Assembly (NCBI GenBank): GCA_014804795.1
Contig: JAAUZC010000008.1
Span: forward strand, 1 to 41,447
Direction: 5' to 3'
Source: Lachnospiraceae bacterium
Lineage (GTDB): Bacteria > Bacillota > Clostridia > Lachnospirales > Lachnospiraceae
Length of the DNA: 41,447 nt
A program made the translations under genes and the position numbers. The notes beneath the pieces are model-generated. The model saw only the letters and a list, made by a program, of their open reading frames with translations. It was not told the DNA's origin and did not search any database. Positions 1-7,723 of the stretch are shown piece by piece; the stretch's first letter is position 1; the number at the start of each line of letters is the position of its first letter.

Positions 1-399
1 CCGCAGATAATTCATCAGCTTGTCCACATGGCTGTCAAAGCACTGTTGCCCCTCCTGGGTGCTCCATACCTCAACGCCGTGCTTGGCGAACCATTCCACC
101 ACGAAAGGCGTCTCGTCATCGATCCTCCCGATCCTGTCGAACATGAACACCAGAAGGACGTCAAACTCATTGTTCAGCGCTGCCTCTTTCAGCTCCTGGA
201 TGGCATCCCTGTCATCCGCCGATACCTTATATCCTGAAACTCCCTTTTCGGAAAACTCCTTCAGGATCGTCCAGTCCTGCTTGCTGCTCGCAAAGTCACG
301 GCACGCCGTCTTCTGCATGGGGATGTCATTCTCATTCTTGTCGTTCCTGTCTACCTGCTTTTTGGTCGATACTCTATAAAGACAATAAACCCGTTTCAT
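1..399 (-). CDS. Large serine recombinase, N-terminal part (cut by window edge)
   Basis: Site-specific integrase/excisionase of the large serine recombinase family, expected to integrate and excise the ICE. 133 N-terminal residues are visible; the rest lies beyond position 1. The resolvase catalytic domain begins at once: Y-R-V-S-T with the nucleophilic serine at about residue 11, then a conserved F-D-R-I-G-R stretch near residue 90 that supplies catalytic arginines. The ATG at 399 follows GGAGG with 7-nt spacing. CTn2/CTn4/CTn5-like elements use such recombinases, whereas Tn1549 itself uses a tyrosine integrase. The family call is firm; element specificity and att sites cannot be read here because the C-terminal DNA-binding region is missing. 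Confidence 0.93.
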   Translation of the reverse strand, partial: MKRVYCLYRVSTKKQVDRNDKNENDIPMQKTACRDFASSKQDWTILKEFSEKGVSGYKVSADDRDAIQELKEAALNNEFDVLLVFMFDRIGRIDDETPFVVEWFAKHGVEVWSTQEGQQCFDSHVDKLMNYLR

Positions 400-409
400 T
401 ACGCTACCT

Positions 410-433
410 CCGTACATAAATTTTTTTGTACGG
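410..433 (-). promoter_or_regulatory. Hairpin touching the recombinase ribosome site
   Basis: On the minus strand CCGTAC pairs with GTACGG across a 12-nt A/T loop. The last two G of the stem are also the first two of the GGAGG ribosome site of the recombinase. Folding could reduce translation of the recombinase. The pairing is seen in the sequence; the regulatory effect is inference. Confidence 0.35.
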
Positions 434-498
434 GGCCGCGATACTAATTCATATTTTCTTGTCAATGTGCGCCCCGGGCATGATCCCCCGGTACTTAT

Positions 499-527
499 AT
501 TATACCGTGAAATGGCCCCTGCGACAA
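499..527 (-). promoter_or_regulatory. Candidate promoter of the serine recombinase
   Basis: Minus-strand -35 TTGTCG (522-527) and a perfect -10 TATAAT (499-504) are separated by 17 nt. They lie between the TnpW-like gene and the recombinase start, giving a leader of about 90 nt. A second TTGACA lies closer to the gene but lacks a good -10. Confidence 0.55.
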
Positions 528-563
528 TGCATGTTTTCAAAAAAGCATCACGATCCACCCGTT

Positions 564-749
564 TTACAGTGCCTGTCCGCACGGGATGAACTCCTTCTGG
601 AAGCGCTCCTCATATGCCTCCGTAAGGATATCCCTGACCTTGTTCTTGATGTCTGCTCCGGTGTCATTCCTGCTGAACATGACCGTGACGGCAGAGCTGT
701 TGATACAGAGCTGCATGACAGGATTCCTGCCCGATTCTACTTTATCCAA
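564..749 (-). CDS. TnpW-like small ICE protein
   Basis: 61-residue protein starting at TTG (749). The start is set by an AAGGAGG site six bases upstream; longer readings of this frame have no ribosome site and unlikely sequence. The body has the layout of the TnpW family (transposon-encoded protein, PF14202): a beta-like V-T-V-M-F-S segment followed by an acidic/basic helix D-I-K-N-K-V-R-D-I-L. Such proteins sit beside recombinase genes in Clostridia conjugative transposons; their function is unknown. Family assignment is by layout, not by a search, so it is moderate. Confidence 0.6.
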   Translation of the reverse strand: MDKVESGRNPVMQLCINSSAVTVMFSRNDTGADIKNKVRDILTEAYEERFQKEFIPCGQAL

Positions 750-1355
750 AGAAAAACCTCCTTCCTTTTCCAATGGCCTTATCAAGACCACATGAATAAA
801 CCGGGCCTGCGCTCTTCCGGTCACAGACCCGGCCCATTGTATCTGATCTCGATCTTGTCCGCCGTATTTGCCACGCTCCCCGGCAGGTCCTATATACACA
901 TATAATAGGAAGGGATTGCTACGGGCTGCGGATGGCTCATCCGCATCATAGCCCCGCCGATGCCGCTGCTCTGCCAAAGCCGGCGCACACCGCAGGGACT
1001 CCCCTTCAAGTCCGTGAGGGGTCGTGAGAAAGTACCATTATGATCTGTGCCGTCGTCGCGCCCGGCCTGCCACAGCCGGATAAGCGGGTGCGTGGATCGC
1101 TCGGACAGCCCCTTCCATCACCTCCCCGGACTGTCTGTCTTTGCGCCGCCCCATCCTCCGCTCGGAACACAGAATGAAGTACCCATAGCAATGTGTATGA
1201 AGTTGTCAATGTGCCGCAGAGGAGGCGGCAGTCAGGAATCTTCCATCCGTGGTGTGCCGGAACATATATCCCGGTGATCCACCCTCCCGGCTTGTCCTGC
1301 CATGGATGCCCCTCTTACTATTCCGTACATTTTCGGGGCAGTTTCGCCGTCTGGA
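750..1355 (-). other. Non-coding, hairpin-rich stretch between sigma factor and TnpW-like gene
   Basis: I see no convincing protein gene in about 600 bases. On the minus strand there is a candidate promoter: -35 TTGACA at 1204-1209, 16-nt spacer, weak -10 TATGGG at 1182-1187. Downstream are several short perfect stems, for example CCGGC/GCCGG, GGACT/AGTCC, and GCGGATG/CATCCGC near 940. This could be a long structured leader or a non-coding RNA, or decayed sequence. Confidence 0.35.
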
Positions 1356-1781
1356 TCATAAATTTTCCTGTAAAAATTTTTCGAGGTTCCGCAGACCGTG
1401 CTCAATGGATTTCCTCACATTGCTCTCATTGATATCCTCTGCTTTGGCGATGGCGGTCTTGCTCATGCCGAGAAAATAATGCGCATAGATCCGGTTGCGC
1501 TGTTTCTCCGGCAGAGAAGCAAGCCCTTTATAAAGCAGCTCCGTATCGTAGCACTGCTCCAGGATGTCATAGGGATTGCCCTGGTCCAGAGATGCGAGGT
1601 CACGCTCAATGCCTCCCTCATAATCCAGGGAATAAAAAGCCTTATGGCGGTATGTACGGATCCGGTGGGCCTCTTCCAGAAGCTCATACTCACGGAGCAG
1701 CAGTGCGACTTCCTCCGGCACCTCAACAACAGTATCTTTTGTATAGAACGGGTAATAATCCCGCAGATTGATCTTCTTCAT
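1356..1781 (-). CDS. RNA polymerase sigma factor, sigma-70 family (ICE regulator)
   Basis: 141-residue protein. The C-terminal half carries a sigma region 4 helix-turn-helix: L-P-E-K-Q-R-N-R-I-Y followed by the M-S-K-T-A-I-A and E-S-N-V-R-K-S-I helices (about residues 90-137). The N-terminal half is a short helical region without clear region 2 motifs, so it may act with, or as, a partial sigma factor. Small sigma-like proteins of this kind are common regulators in Tn916/Tn1549-type elements. The start at 1781 is preceded by GGAGG at 5-nt spacing; an upstream in-frame ATG overlaps that site and is rejected. The leader upstream contains two terminators. Confidence 0.85.
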   Translation of the reverse strand: MKKINLRDYYPFYTKDTVVEVPEEVALLLREYELLEEAHRIRTYRHKAFYSLDYEGGIERDLASLDQGNPYDILEQCYDTELLYKGLASLPEKQRNRIYAHYFLGMSKTAIAKAEDINESNVRKSIEHGLRNLEKFLQENL

Positions 1782-1894
1782 GGTATCCTCCAATTTCGAT
1801 TTTTGAGTTGACAGGCAAAATCGAAATCAGAGGCGGGGACCTGCAGCCTGGTATCTCTCTGCTGCTGAAATAGACCGACACGTCCGCCGAAAAT

Positions 1895-1934
1895 AAAAAA
1901 ATGCGGGCCTGGCTTTTTTCAGGTACGCATTTTA
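1895..1934 (-). terminator. Intrinsic terminator 2 in sigma leader
   Basis: Minus-strand AAAATGCG pairs with CGCATTTT, with an inner CCTG/CAGG pairing, followed by a run of T. It stands about 115 bases upstream of the sigma start. Confidence 0.7.
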
Positions 1935-1983
1935 TAAAATATTTTGATGATGACAGTGGGTATATGTCAGAATCTGTCGAAAC

Positions 1984-2017
1984 AAAAAGCGCCGCGGCTT
2001 TTTGGGCTGCGACGCTT
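1984..2017 (-). terminator. Intrinsic terminator 1 in sigma leader
   Basis: Minus-strand AAGCG...CGCTT stem with an inner CGC/GCG pairing, followed by TTTTT. It precedes the second terminator by about 50 bases. Confidence 0.7.
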
Positions 2018-2146
2018 AAATAAATTCTACTGTCATATTGTCCTTTGATATTATAAATTTTCCTGATATCCACCACTGCCCCCATCCGGGGGAGCCTGAT
2101 GGGTCAAGATTATGACATAAATCCCCTCCTCCGTTCATTCCGGCTC

Positions 2147-2174
2147 ATTATAGCAACCAAAATTCCCGGTTCAG
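2147..2174 (-). promoter_or_regulatory. Candidate promoter of the sigma leader
   Basis: Perfect minus-strand -10 TATAAT (2147-2152). At 16-nt spacing there is only a weak -35 (CTGAAC, 2169-2174). Confidence 0.4.
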
Positions 2175-2214
2175 TTTAAGGTTTCTATCAGTTTTTTCTC
2201 ATTATAACGTAAAT

Positions 2215-2664
2215 TTATCTTATTGCCTCTTGCGGCTCAAACTTGTATCCGACTCCACGGATACTGACGATATATTCCGGCATATCAGGCTCTGTCTGCA
2301 GTTTCTGGCGTAGGCGGCTCATAAGATTATGGATTGCTTTTACTGTAACGCCCACATATTCCTCTCCCCACACTTGGTAAGATATGGTCTCAAAAGTCAT
2401 GACACGTTTACTGTTGGTGATCAGTAGTTGGAGCGCGTCGAACTCTTTTGCTGTCAGGTCTATCTCCTGCCCACAGACAGCAACTTTTCTCTGCTCCGAG
2501 CAGAAATATAAACTGCCCTCATGAATTTCTGTAAAAAGCAGCTTGGTATTTGTTTCCTCGACACTGGCATCAGGTGTCTGACATGAAATTTCGGAAAAAT
2601 TATTTTTATCTTCCTTTCTTCCCAAAACAAATTTAACCAGATCCATTTTCTGTTTATCATCCAA
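2215..2664 (-). CDS. Winged-helix (OmpR/PhoB-type) regulator without receiver domain
   Basis: The C-terminal half is a Trans_reg_C winged helix: D-L-T-A-K-E-F-D-A-L, then V-K-A-I-H-N-L-M-S-R-L-R-Q-K-L, then S-I-R-G-V-G-Y-K-F (about residues 65-145). There is no phospho-acceptor receiver domain; the N-terminal half is instead shared with the truncated paralogue at 3678-4058. The TTG start at 2664 has no ribosome site. Comparison with the paralogue shows the protein once began about 22 codons earlier, where GGGAGGTGATCAT-ATG (ATG at 2732) is present but one base out of frame and stops after three codons. It may therefore be damaged at its 5' end. The regulated target is unknown. Confidence 0.6.
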   Translation of the reverse strand: MDDKQKMDLVKFVLGRKEDKNNFSEISCQTPDASVEETNTKLLFTEIHEGSLYFCSEQRKVAVCGQEIDLTAKEFDALQLLITNSKRVMTFETISYQVWGEEYVGVTVKAIHNLMSRLRQKLQTEPDMPEYIVSIRGVGYKFEPQEAIR

Positions 2665-2780
2665 TAAAATGAACAGTTTTTCCGCTATCTGCTTACCAGA
2701 CTCTGATATGTCGAGTACAGCTAATTTCCCATATGATCACCTCCCTGTCTAACCAAAAATCCATCAGTCTTTAGGTTCAT

Positions 2781-3494
2781 TCACGCAAGACATATCATCC
2801 TTGCGTAAGCATCCTCTGAATCTTCAGTTACCTTAATCTTCCCCTGCCGGATAAAATGCTCAATCCTCGCAGCATACCACCAGTCGCTGACACTTAACTG
2901 GTAATTTCCCAGAATATCCCCTATCAGCCTTGCTTCCTTTATTGGTTCTTCTGAAAGCCTCTTCCATATCGAAAAATCATAAAACTCCTCCTGAACCCCA
3001 ACCAGCCTGCCATTCACCATTGCACGCAAAGGACTGTTATCCTCCACAAGTTCACTCCACCAAATGGCATACATCCTTATTTCTTCTTTTGACAATATCC
3101 TTTCACCAGACAGAAAAACGGCAAATTCCGCTGCAGTAACCTCTCCCCAATTCTTGTGTGTGACAATAGAATCTGTTCGGATACTGTATTCCGGCAGCTT
3201 TACTGTGTGAACCTCATTTTCGTATTTTCGTAGCAATGCACACAGACTGTAAAAACCACACCGAGAATATGGTGCATCGCTGTACCATATTCGTATGTTT
3301 TCCCCTTCCTCCAGATATTTTTTCAGACGTTCCACTTCATTTGCGCTGGAATCTGCAATCTTTTTAAAGTCTGCATCTGTTTCAATAGCAAAACCTCGTG
3401 CCTGCGAATACAACGAATATATCCGTTCCCTACGACACTGACCATCTGTCATATTCAGAAAGGAAAAGCCCTGCGACTGCCATAACCGTCCCAA
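2781..3494 (-). pseudogene. DUF1835/DUF3658 protein, 5'-truncated
   Basis: From about residue 15 (R-R-E-R-I-Y-S-L-Y-S) onward the protein matches the layout of DUF1835 proteins. The DUF3658-like end is visible as A-R-L-I-G-D-I-L, L-S-V-S-D-W-W-Y and a closing basic helix. Family members carry roughly 80-100 further N-terminal residues that are missing here. The first 12 or so codons of this frame overlap, out of frame, the end of an EamA transporter fragment, so a deletion has joined the two near 3450. Function of the family is unknown. Family call by pattern, moderately sure; truncation fairly sure. Confidence 0.6.
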
Positions 3495-3756
3495 CGGCAG
3501 AAATCCATGTCACTGGCTCTTTCAGCACCAAAACGGATGTCACCACTGTTATGACGGGGACCATGTAAATATAGACGCTGGTCTTCACTGCACCAAGCGC
3601 CTTCACCGCAAGGTTCCATGTGACGAAACAGAGTGCAGACGCCCCTAATCCCAGATACAGGATATTAAGCAGGTGCGTCATATCAGCAAACCGTTCCAGA
3701 CCGATTCTAAAATCAAAAAGAAATAATGCCGGGGTGTTATGTTTATTGCGCACCAT
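3430..3756 (-). pseudogene. EamA/DMT-family transporter, C-terminal fragment
   Basis: About 100 residues equal to the last three or four membrane segments of an EamA (drug/metabolite) permease: Y-L-G-L-G-A-S-A-L-C-F, then G-A-V-K-T-S-V-Y-I-Y-M-V-P-V, then a final A-G-L-F-L-S-E-Y. A full EamA transporter has about 290 residues and ten segments. The 5' side joins the broken winged-helix gene (3678-4058) near 3765, and the 3' side joins the broken DUF1835 gene near 3450. It is probably not functional. Confidence 0.7.
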
Positions 3757-4058
3757 TTTTTGGAGACCACCGCGAGAAGATCAAACTCCGTTGCGGTCAG
3801 CATGATCTCCTGACCGCTTACTTCCACCATGCGCTGCTCCAGGCAGAAATATAATTCCCCTTCCCATATCTCTGTCAAAGGGCATTCAGATTCCTGCATA
3901 CAGCTTTCCGCATGGATATTTGAACCGTTCCGGAATAATCCGCTGTTACAGCTCCCCTGCTCACTGACATACCTTTCCAGCTCCTGCTTTTGCTTTGGAT
4001 CAAGGAATGTAAACAACTTTTCACCTATCTGCCTGCCAGATTCCGATACATCAAACAC
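3678..4058 (-). pseudogene. Winged-helix regulator paralogue, C-terminus lost
   Basis: Paralogue of the regulator at 2215-2664: both share S-E-S-G-(K/R)-Q-I, E-K-L-F, and the E-G-(S/E)-L-Y-F-C-x-E-Q-R block. Here the frame leaves homology just after T-A-T-E-F-D-L-L and runs into the EamA fragment, so the DNA-recognition helix is gone. The aligned protein start falls on ATT (4071-4073) behind a GGGGG ribosome-like site; the first conventional in-frame start is GTG at 4058, without a good ribosome site. It is most simply explained as a recombination relic. Confidence 0.65.
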
Positions 4059-4124
4059 TGCTAATGTCCCAATGACACCACCCCCTTAACCGTTCACAGA
4101 ATTTTGGTTCTTTGTTCCCCAATA

Positions 4125-5288
4125 TCAATACCACCGCACAAGCGGCAGCCCGTTGTTAATCCCGTTTGCAAACAGAATCTGGTGCAGGTCAATGATTCCG
4201 TTATGGAAGGTGGCTGCACAGGCCGACAGGTACAAATCCCACATCCTCACAAACCTTTTATCGAACATTTCCCGCACCTCCCCGATATGCTCCTTATAAT
4301 TCCTTTCCCAGCACAACAGGGTACGGTTATAGTGGAGCCTCAGGTTCTCCACGTCCATTGTGTGAAATCCGTCCTCCGCTGCACAGGAAATCATTTCCCG
4401 AAGGCTCGGAACGACACCGCCGGGGAAGATATACTTTTTGATCCACGGATCGCCGGCATGTTCCTTCAGGGCGCTGATGAAATGGAGCAGGAACAGACCG
4501 CCCGGTTTCAACGCAGCTCTTGCGCAATCCAGAAAAAGCTGGTAATTATCACGCCCAACATGCTCCACCATGCCGACGCTTACGATCCGGTCAAAAGTCT
4601 GCCCGCACTTTGGAATATCCCGATAGTCCATCAGTTCCACCGTAAGGAACTGTTCTAAATGTTCCTCGGAAATCCGCCGCTGAAACTCCCTGTACTGTTC
4701 CTGGCTCAACGTGATCCCCATGCCGTGTATGCCGTATTTCTTTGCCGCCTCTATCAGCAGGAATCCCCATCCGCAACCAATGTCAAGCAGGGACATCCCT
4801 TCCTTCAGGTACAGTTTTTTCAAGATATAATCAACCTTGTTCACCTGCGCCTGATAAAGTGAATCGTCCTCATGCAGGAAATAGCCGCAGGAATAACTCA
4901 TGGTCTCGTCCAGCCAAAGCTTGTAAAAATCATTCCCGATGTCATAATGGCTCTGCACTTCTTTCTGCTGGTTCTTTTTTCCCGTTGAGGTAAACATCAG
5001 CTTTTTTAATGCTGATTCATCCGTAGAGAATCTGTCCATCTGGCCTAAGAAATGGTCCAGGGCATAATACAAATCCCCTTCGATCTCCAAATTCCCATCC
5101 ATGTATGCCTCCCCTAAAGCAAGAGAGGTACTTGTCATAAGATCAGTCAAGGGAATCATTTTCCTAAAGTTTACAATAAATTCCGGCTGCCCTTCCCCAA
5201 TCTTGTACTCCTTCTGGTTCATCTTTACACAGAAAGGATATTGGTCAAATTTCTTTAAAAATTGTATCAAAACATTTTCTTCTAACAT
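4125..5288 (-). CDS. cfa: Cyclopropane-fatty-acyl-phospholipid synthase
   Basis: 387-residue SAM-dependent enzyme that adds a methylene bridge to unsaturated fatty acids in membrane phospholipids, a change linked to acid and oxidative stress tolerance. The SAM-binding motif L-D-I-G-C-G-W-G-F is near residue 168. Family signatures H-Y-D-I-G-N-D-F-Y, M-S-Y-S-C-G-Y-F and G-M-V-E-H-V-G are present, as is the C-terminal R-x-W-x-L-Y-L block. Length is normal for the family. ATG 5288 follows AAAGGAG at a slightly long spacing. A terminator lies between it and the upstream MATE gene, so expression may depend on read-through or its own promoter. Intact. Confidence 0.95.
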   Translation of the reverse strand: MLEENVLIQFLKKFDQYPFCVKMNQKEYKIGEGQPEFIVNFRKMIPLTDLMTSTSLALGEAYMDGNLEIEGDLYYALDHFLGQMDRFSTDESALKKLMFTSTGKKNQQKEVQSHYDIGNDFYKLWLDETMSYSCGYFLHEDDSLYQAQVNKVDYILKKLYLKEGMSLLDIGCGWGFLLIEAAKKYGIHGMGITLSQEQYREFQRRISEEHLEQFLTVELMDYRDIPKCGQTFDRIVSVGMVEHVGRDNYQLFLDCARAALKPGGLFLLHFISALKEHAGDPWIKKYIFPGGVVPSLREMISCAAEDGFHTMDVENLRLHYNRTLLCWERNYKEHIGEVREMFDKRFVRMWDLYLSACAATFHNGIIDLHQILFANGINNGLPLVRWY

Positions 5289-5307
5289 TTTTATTGAAAT
5301 CTCCTTT

Positions 5308-5342
5308 AAAAAAGGGGCGGCGTTATGTGGACTCCCGCCCCT
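5308..5342 (-). terminator. Intrinsic terminator after the MATE gene
   Basis: Minus-strand AGGGGCGG pairs with CCGCCCCT and is followed by TTTTTT. It sits between the MATE stop codon and the cfa ribosome site. Confidence 0.85.
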
Positions 5343-5350
5343 ATGTCAGA

Positions 5351-6724
5351 TTACTTTTCCTGTGCCGCCAGTTTTGTCATACTGCTAAATTCCGATGCAA
5401 CCATAAAGACCGCCATAACCACCACTACCAGGTCTGTCAGAGCCGGAGCAATAAATACGCCCGTCACTCCTAAACCGCCAATCATAGGCATGATAATCGC
5501 CAGAGGAATAAACAGGACTATCTGCCGTAACATTACCAGAACACTGGCTTTGGATGCCTTACCCAATGACTGCAGCAACGTAATGACCATAATCAGGAAT
5601 CCAAGCAAAATGTATGTACTGAACAAAATACGGAATGGAGCCACGCCCTGACTTACAAGATCAGCATCCTTGATAAACCAGGAAAGCAGCGTCCCCGGTG
5701 CAAGCTGAATCGGAATATAAAAGATCAGCGTCAACACCGTTGCACCGAGAATAAATCCCTTTGTCACCTGCTTTACACGTTCATACTGCTTAGCGCCGAA
5801 ATTTGTTCCGGCCGCCGGCTGAAATCCCTGGCTCATACCCCAAAGCGGAATAAAAGCAAAGGACTGTGTACTTAAAGCTGCTCCCAAAATAATCTGCCAG
5901 GATTCTCCGCCATGCCGCGCTGCAACATTATAAAGAACCGTCTGCTGTACCAAAGTCATTACCTGCATCAGCATAGCAGAAAAGCCAACGCCAAAGATTT
6001 CAGAAGCAAGACCCTTTTCAATCCGAATGCCATGAATACGGACATTCTTGCTCTTAGACACGAAATGATGTAACATAGCCGCTGCATAGATAAACTGTGA
6101 AAGAATTGTCGCATAAGCCGCCCCATCAATCCCCATACCCGACGACTTAAGTAAAGTAATAAGGATAGGGTCAAGAATAATATTCAGGATTGCAGAACCA
6201 GCACTGAACAGCATGGCTTGTTTTAACAGGCCCTCTCCACGCATAATCATGTTTGAAGATTGAGCAAAGTTTACAAAAAGACTTCCTGCAAAGATGATCC
6301 GCAGATACCGGATAGCCTGATTCAATATCTCTCCCTCGGCTCCGCACAAAGTCAGGAGCTGACGTGTAAATATCATGCCGATTACAGTAATAATAATTCC
6401 AAATAGCAGATTTAACGCGATCAGATTTCCCATAATCTTGTCAATCGTATTCTGGTCTTTCTTGCCTACCGCACGGGATAGCACTGACGCCGATCCAACA
6501 CCAATCAGTGTAGACACGCCAGTATTGATCAGTGTAAAGGGATAGGATACGGACACGGCTCCCATAGAGACCTCACTGATCAGCTGTCCGACAAAAATCC
6601 TGTCCATCAGGTTGTAAAGCCCTACAACCACCATACCGATGATTGCGGGAATACTAAGAGAGATAATGAGTTGAAGCGGCGTAGCCGTCAACAGTTGTGT
6701 ACGGGTATCTTGTTTCTGTGCCAT
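5351..6724 (-). CDS. MATE-family multidrug exporter
   Basis: 457 residues, the usual length, with about 12 hydrophobic segments in two similar halves. N-terminal P-A-I-I-G-M-V-V-x-G-L-Y-N-L-M-D-R-I-F-V-G is the standard MATE first helix. Such proteins export cationic drugs or metabolites using Na+ or H+ gradients. Start at ATG 6724 behind CAGGAGG. It lies 35 bases downstream of mntP and is followed by a terminator, so it is probably the last gene of the feoA-feoB-feoC-mntR-mntP-MATE unit. Substrate cannot be inferred. Confidence 0.93.
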   Translation of the reverse strand: MAQKQDTRTQLLTATPLQLIISLSIPAIIGMVVVGLYNLMDRIFVGQLISEVSMGAVSVSYPFTLINTGVSTLIGVGSASVLSRAVGKKDQNTIDKIMGNLIALNLLFGIIITVIGMIFTRQLLTLCGAEGEILNQAIRYLRIIFAGSLFVNFAQSSNMIMRGEGLLKQAMLFSAGSAILNIILDPILITLLKSSGMGIDGAAYATILSQFIYAAAMLHHFVSKSKNVRIHGIRIEKGLASEIFGVGFSAMLMQVMTLVQQTVLYNVAARHGGESWQIILGAALSTQSFAFIPLWGMSQGFQPAAGTNFGAKQYERVKQVTKGFILGATVLTLIFYIPIQLAPGTLLSWFIKDADLVSQGVAPFRILFSTYILLGFLIMVITLLQSLGKASKASVLVMLRQIVLFIPLAIIMPMIGGLGVTGVFIAPALTDLVVVVMAVFMVASEFSSMTKLAAQEK

Positions 6725-6759
6725 AATAATTTCCTCCTGTTCTATAACGATTTTATTTA

Positions 6760-7308
6760 TCAGCTACCGGCAATAAATATCCGAAGGCCAATACAGATCA
6801 GTACAATTCCGCCAAAAATAGCCGCATATCTTTCAAACCTGTTGCCAAAGACATTCCCAATATGGACACCAGCACAGGAAATGAAGAAAGTTGTACAGCC
6901 GATCAGTAAGACAGCCGGGATAATATGTACCTGTAACGCTGCAAGAGTGACGCCTACCGCAAAAGCATCTATGCTTGTGGCAATAGCGGCAGGAAACATG
7001 ATTTTAGGGTTTAGCGAAGCATCTGTATTTTCTTTCTTTTCCGATACAGCCTCCCGGATCATGTTTATCCCAATCAGGGAAAGCAAAAACAATGCCACAT
7101 ATTTTGAAACAGCCGTAATATACTGGCTGATCCCCTCTCCACACAAATACCCCAAAAAGGGCATCAATGCCTGAAAGCTGCCAAACCATGCTCCGGTTAT
7201 AACACTTGCCTTTCTGCAATTTCCCTGTGTGGACAGGCCTTTGCAGACGGAAACAGCAAACGCATCCATAGACAGGCCAATGGCGATAAAGAATAATTCA
7301 ATCCCCAT
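6760..7308 (-). CDS. mntP: Manganese efflux pump MntP
   Basis: 182 residues, six membrane segments in two repeats. The paired motif S-M-D-A-F-A-V-S in segment 1 and S-I-D-A-F-A-V-G in segment 4 holds the conserved acidic residues of the MntP (YebN) family, which exports Mn2+. ATG 7308 is preceded by GAAGGAG; upstream in-frame starts fall inside the regulator gene. The start overlaps the last 11 bases of the DtxR/MntR-type gene, suggesting translational coupling of the pump to its likely metal sensor. Confidence 0.93.
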   Translation of the reverse strand: MGIELFFIAIGLSMDAFAVSVCKGLSTQGNCRKASVITGAWFGSFQALMPFLGYLCGEGISQYITAVSKYVALFLLSLIGINMIREAVSEKKENTDASLNPKIMFPAAIATSIDAFAVGVTLAALQVHIIPAVLLIGCTTFFISCAGVHIGNVFGNRFERYAAIFGGIVLICIGLRIFIAGS

Positions 7309-7723
7309 CTGCTTCACTCCTTCCGTCACCATAAGTTTCTTTTAATTTCTGGAAACTTTCTTCGCTGATGATATGCTCGATCTGGCAGGCGTCCTGTTCT
7401 GCCTGCTTGGCAGAAACCCCCATTGCGGTCAGATGATTCGTAAAAAAGCAATGGCGCTCATAGATGTTTTCCGCTATATCACGTCCATATTCTGTCAAGT
7501 GAAGTATTCCGTCCTTATCCATATCCAGGCATCCTTTTTCCCGCAGCAGCTTCACGGCATGGCATACACTGGGCTTAGAAAATCCCATATACCGTGCTAC
7601 ATCGATGGATAAGACCATGCCGGATTTTTTCTGAAGGATTAAAATTGTTTCCAGATAGTCCTCCAAAGATTTTCCTAAATTCTCCAGTTCATACGCCCCC
7701 TTTACCGCTTTATGACCTCCCAC
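7298..7723 (-). CDS. DtxR/MntR-family metal-dependent regulator
   Basis: Winged-helix N-terminus (S-L-E-D-Y-L-E-T-I-L, then S-I-D-V-A-R-Y-M-G-F-S-K-P-S-V recognition region) and a metal-binding dimer domain with E-R-H near residue 85 of the core and Q-D-A-C-Q-I-E-H-I-I-S. This matches Mn/Fe-responsive regulators. No SH3-like third domain, as in MntR. The start is uncertain. GTG 7723 has a poor ribosome site. The good site (AGGGGG) precedes ATG 7692, which is out of frame and reads only five codons, and CTG 7687 is the next in-frame option. Flanked by feoC-like and mntP genes, it probably senses Mn or Fe for this cluster. Confidence 0.85.
   Translation of the reverse strand: MGGHKAVKGAYELENLGKSLEDYLETILILQKKSGMVLSIDVARYMGFSKPSVCHAVKLLREKGCLDMDKDGILHLTEYGRDIAENIYERHCFFTNHLTAMGVSAKQAEQDACQIEHIISEESFQKLKETYGDGRSEADGD

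Larger units (their letters stand above)
1782..2214 (-). promoter_or_regulatory. Leader of the sigma gene with two terminators and a two-codon minigene
   Basis: About 430 bases without a normal gene. In transcription order (minus strand) it holds a candidate promoter (2147-2174) and a strong GGAGGAGGGG ribosome site before AUG-UCA-UAA (2110-2118, a two-residue ORF). Then come an A/T-rich stretch and two intrinsic terminators (1984-2017 and 1897-1934) before the sigma gene's own ribosome site. The sequence between the terminators also contains GACAG/CTGTC complementary segments that could form an alternative fold. The layout is what transcription attenuation would look like; that interpretation is inference. 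Confidence 0.45.

Noticed and set aside
564..977. Longer version of the TnpW-like protein
   Set aside because: The extra 76 residues lack start signals; the TTG at 749 has an excellent AAGGAGG site.
1723..2085. 120-codon minus-strand open frame upstream of the sigma gene
   Set aside because: It runs through both intrinsic terminators, lacks a ribosome site and has no protein-like pattern.
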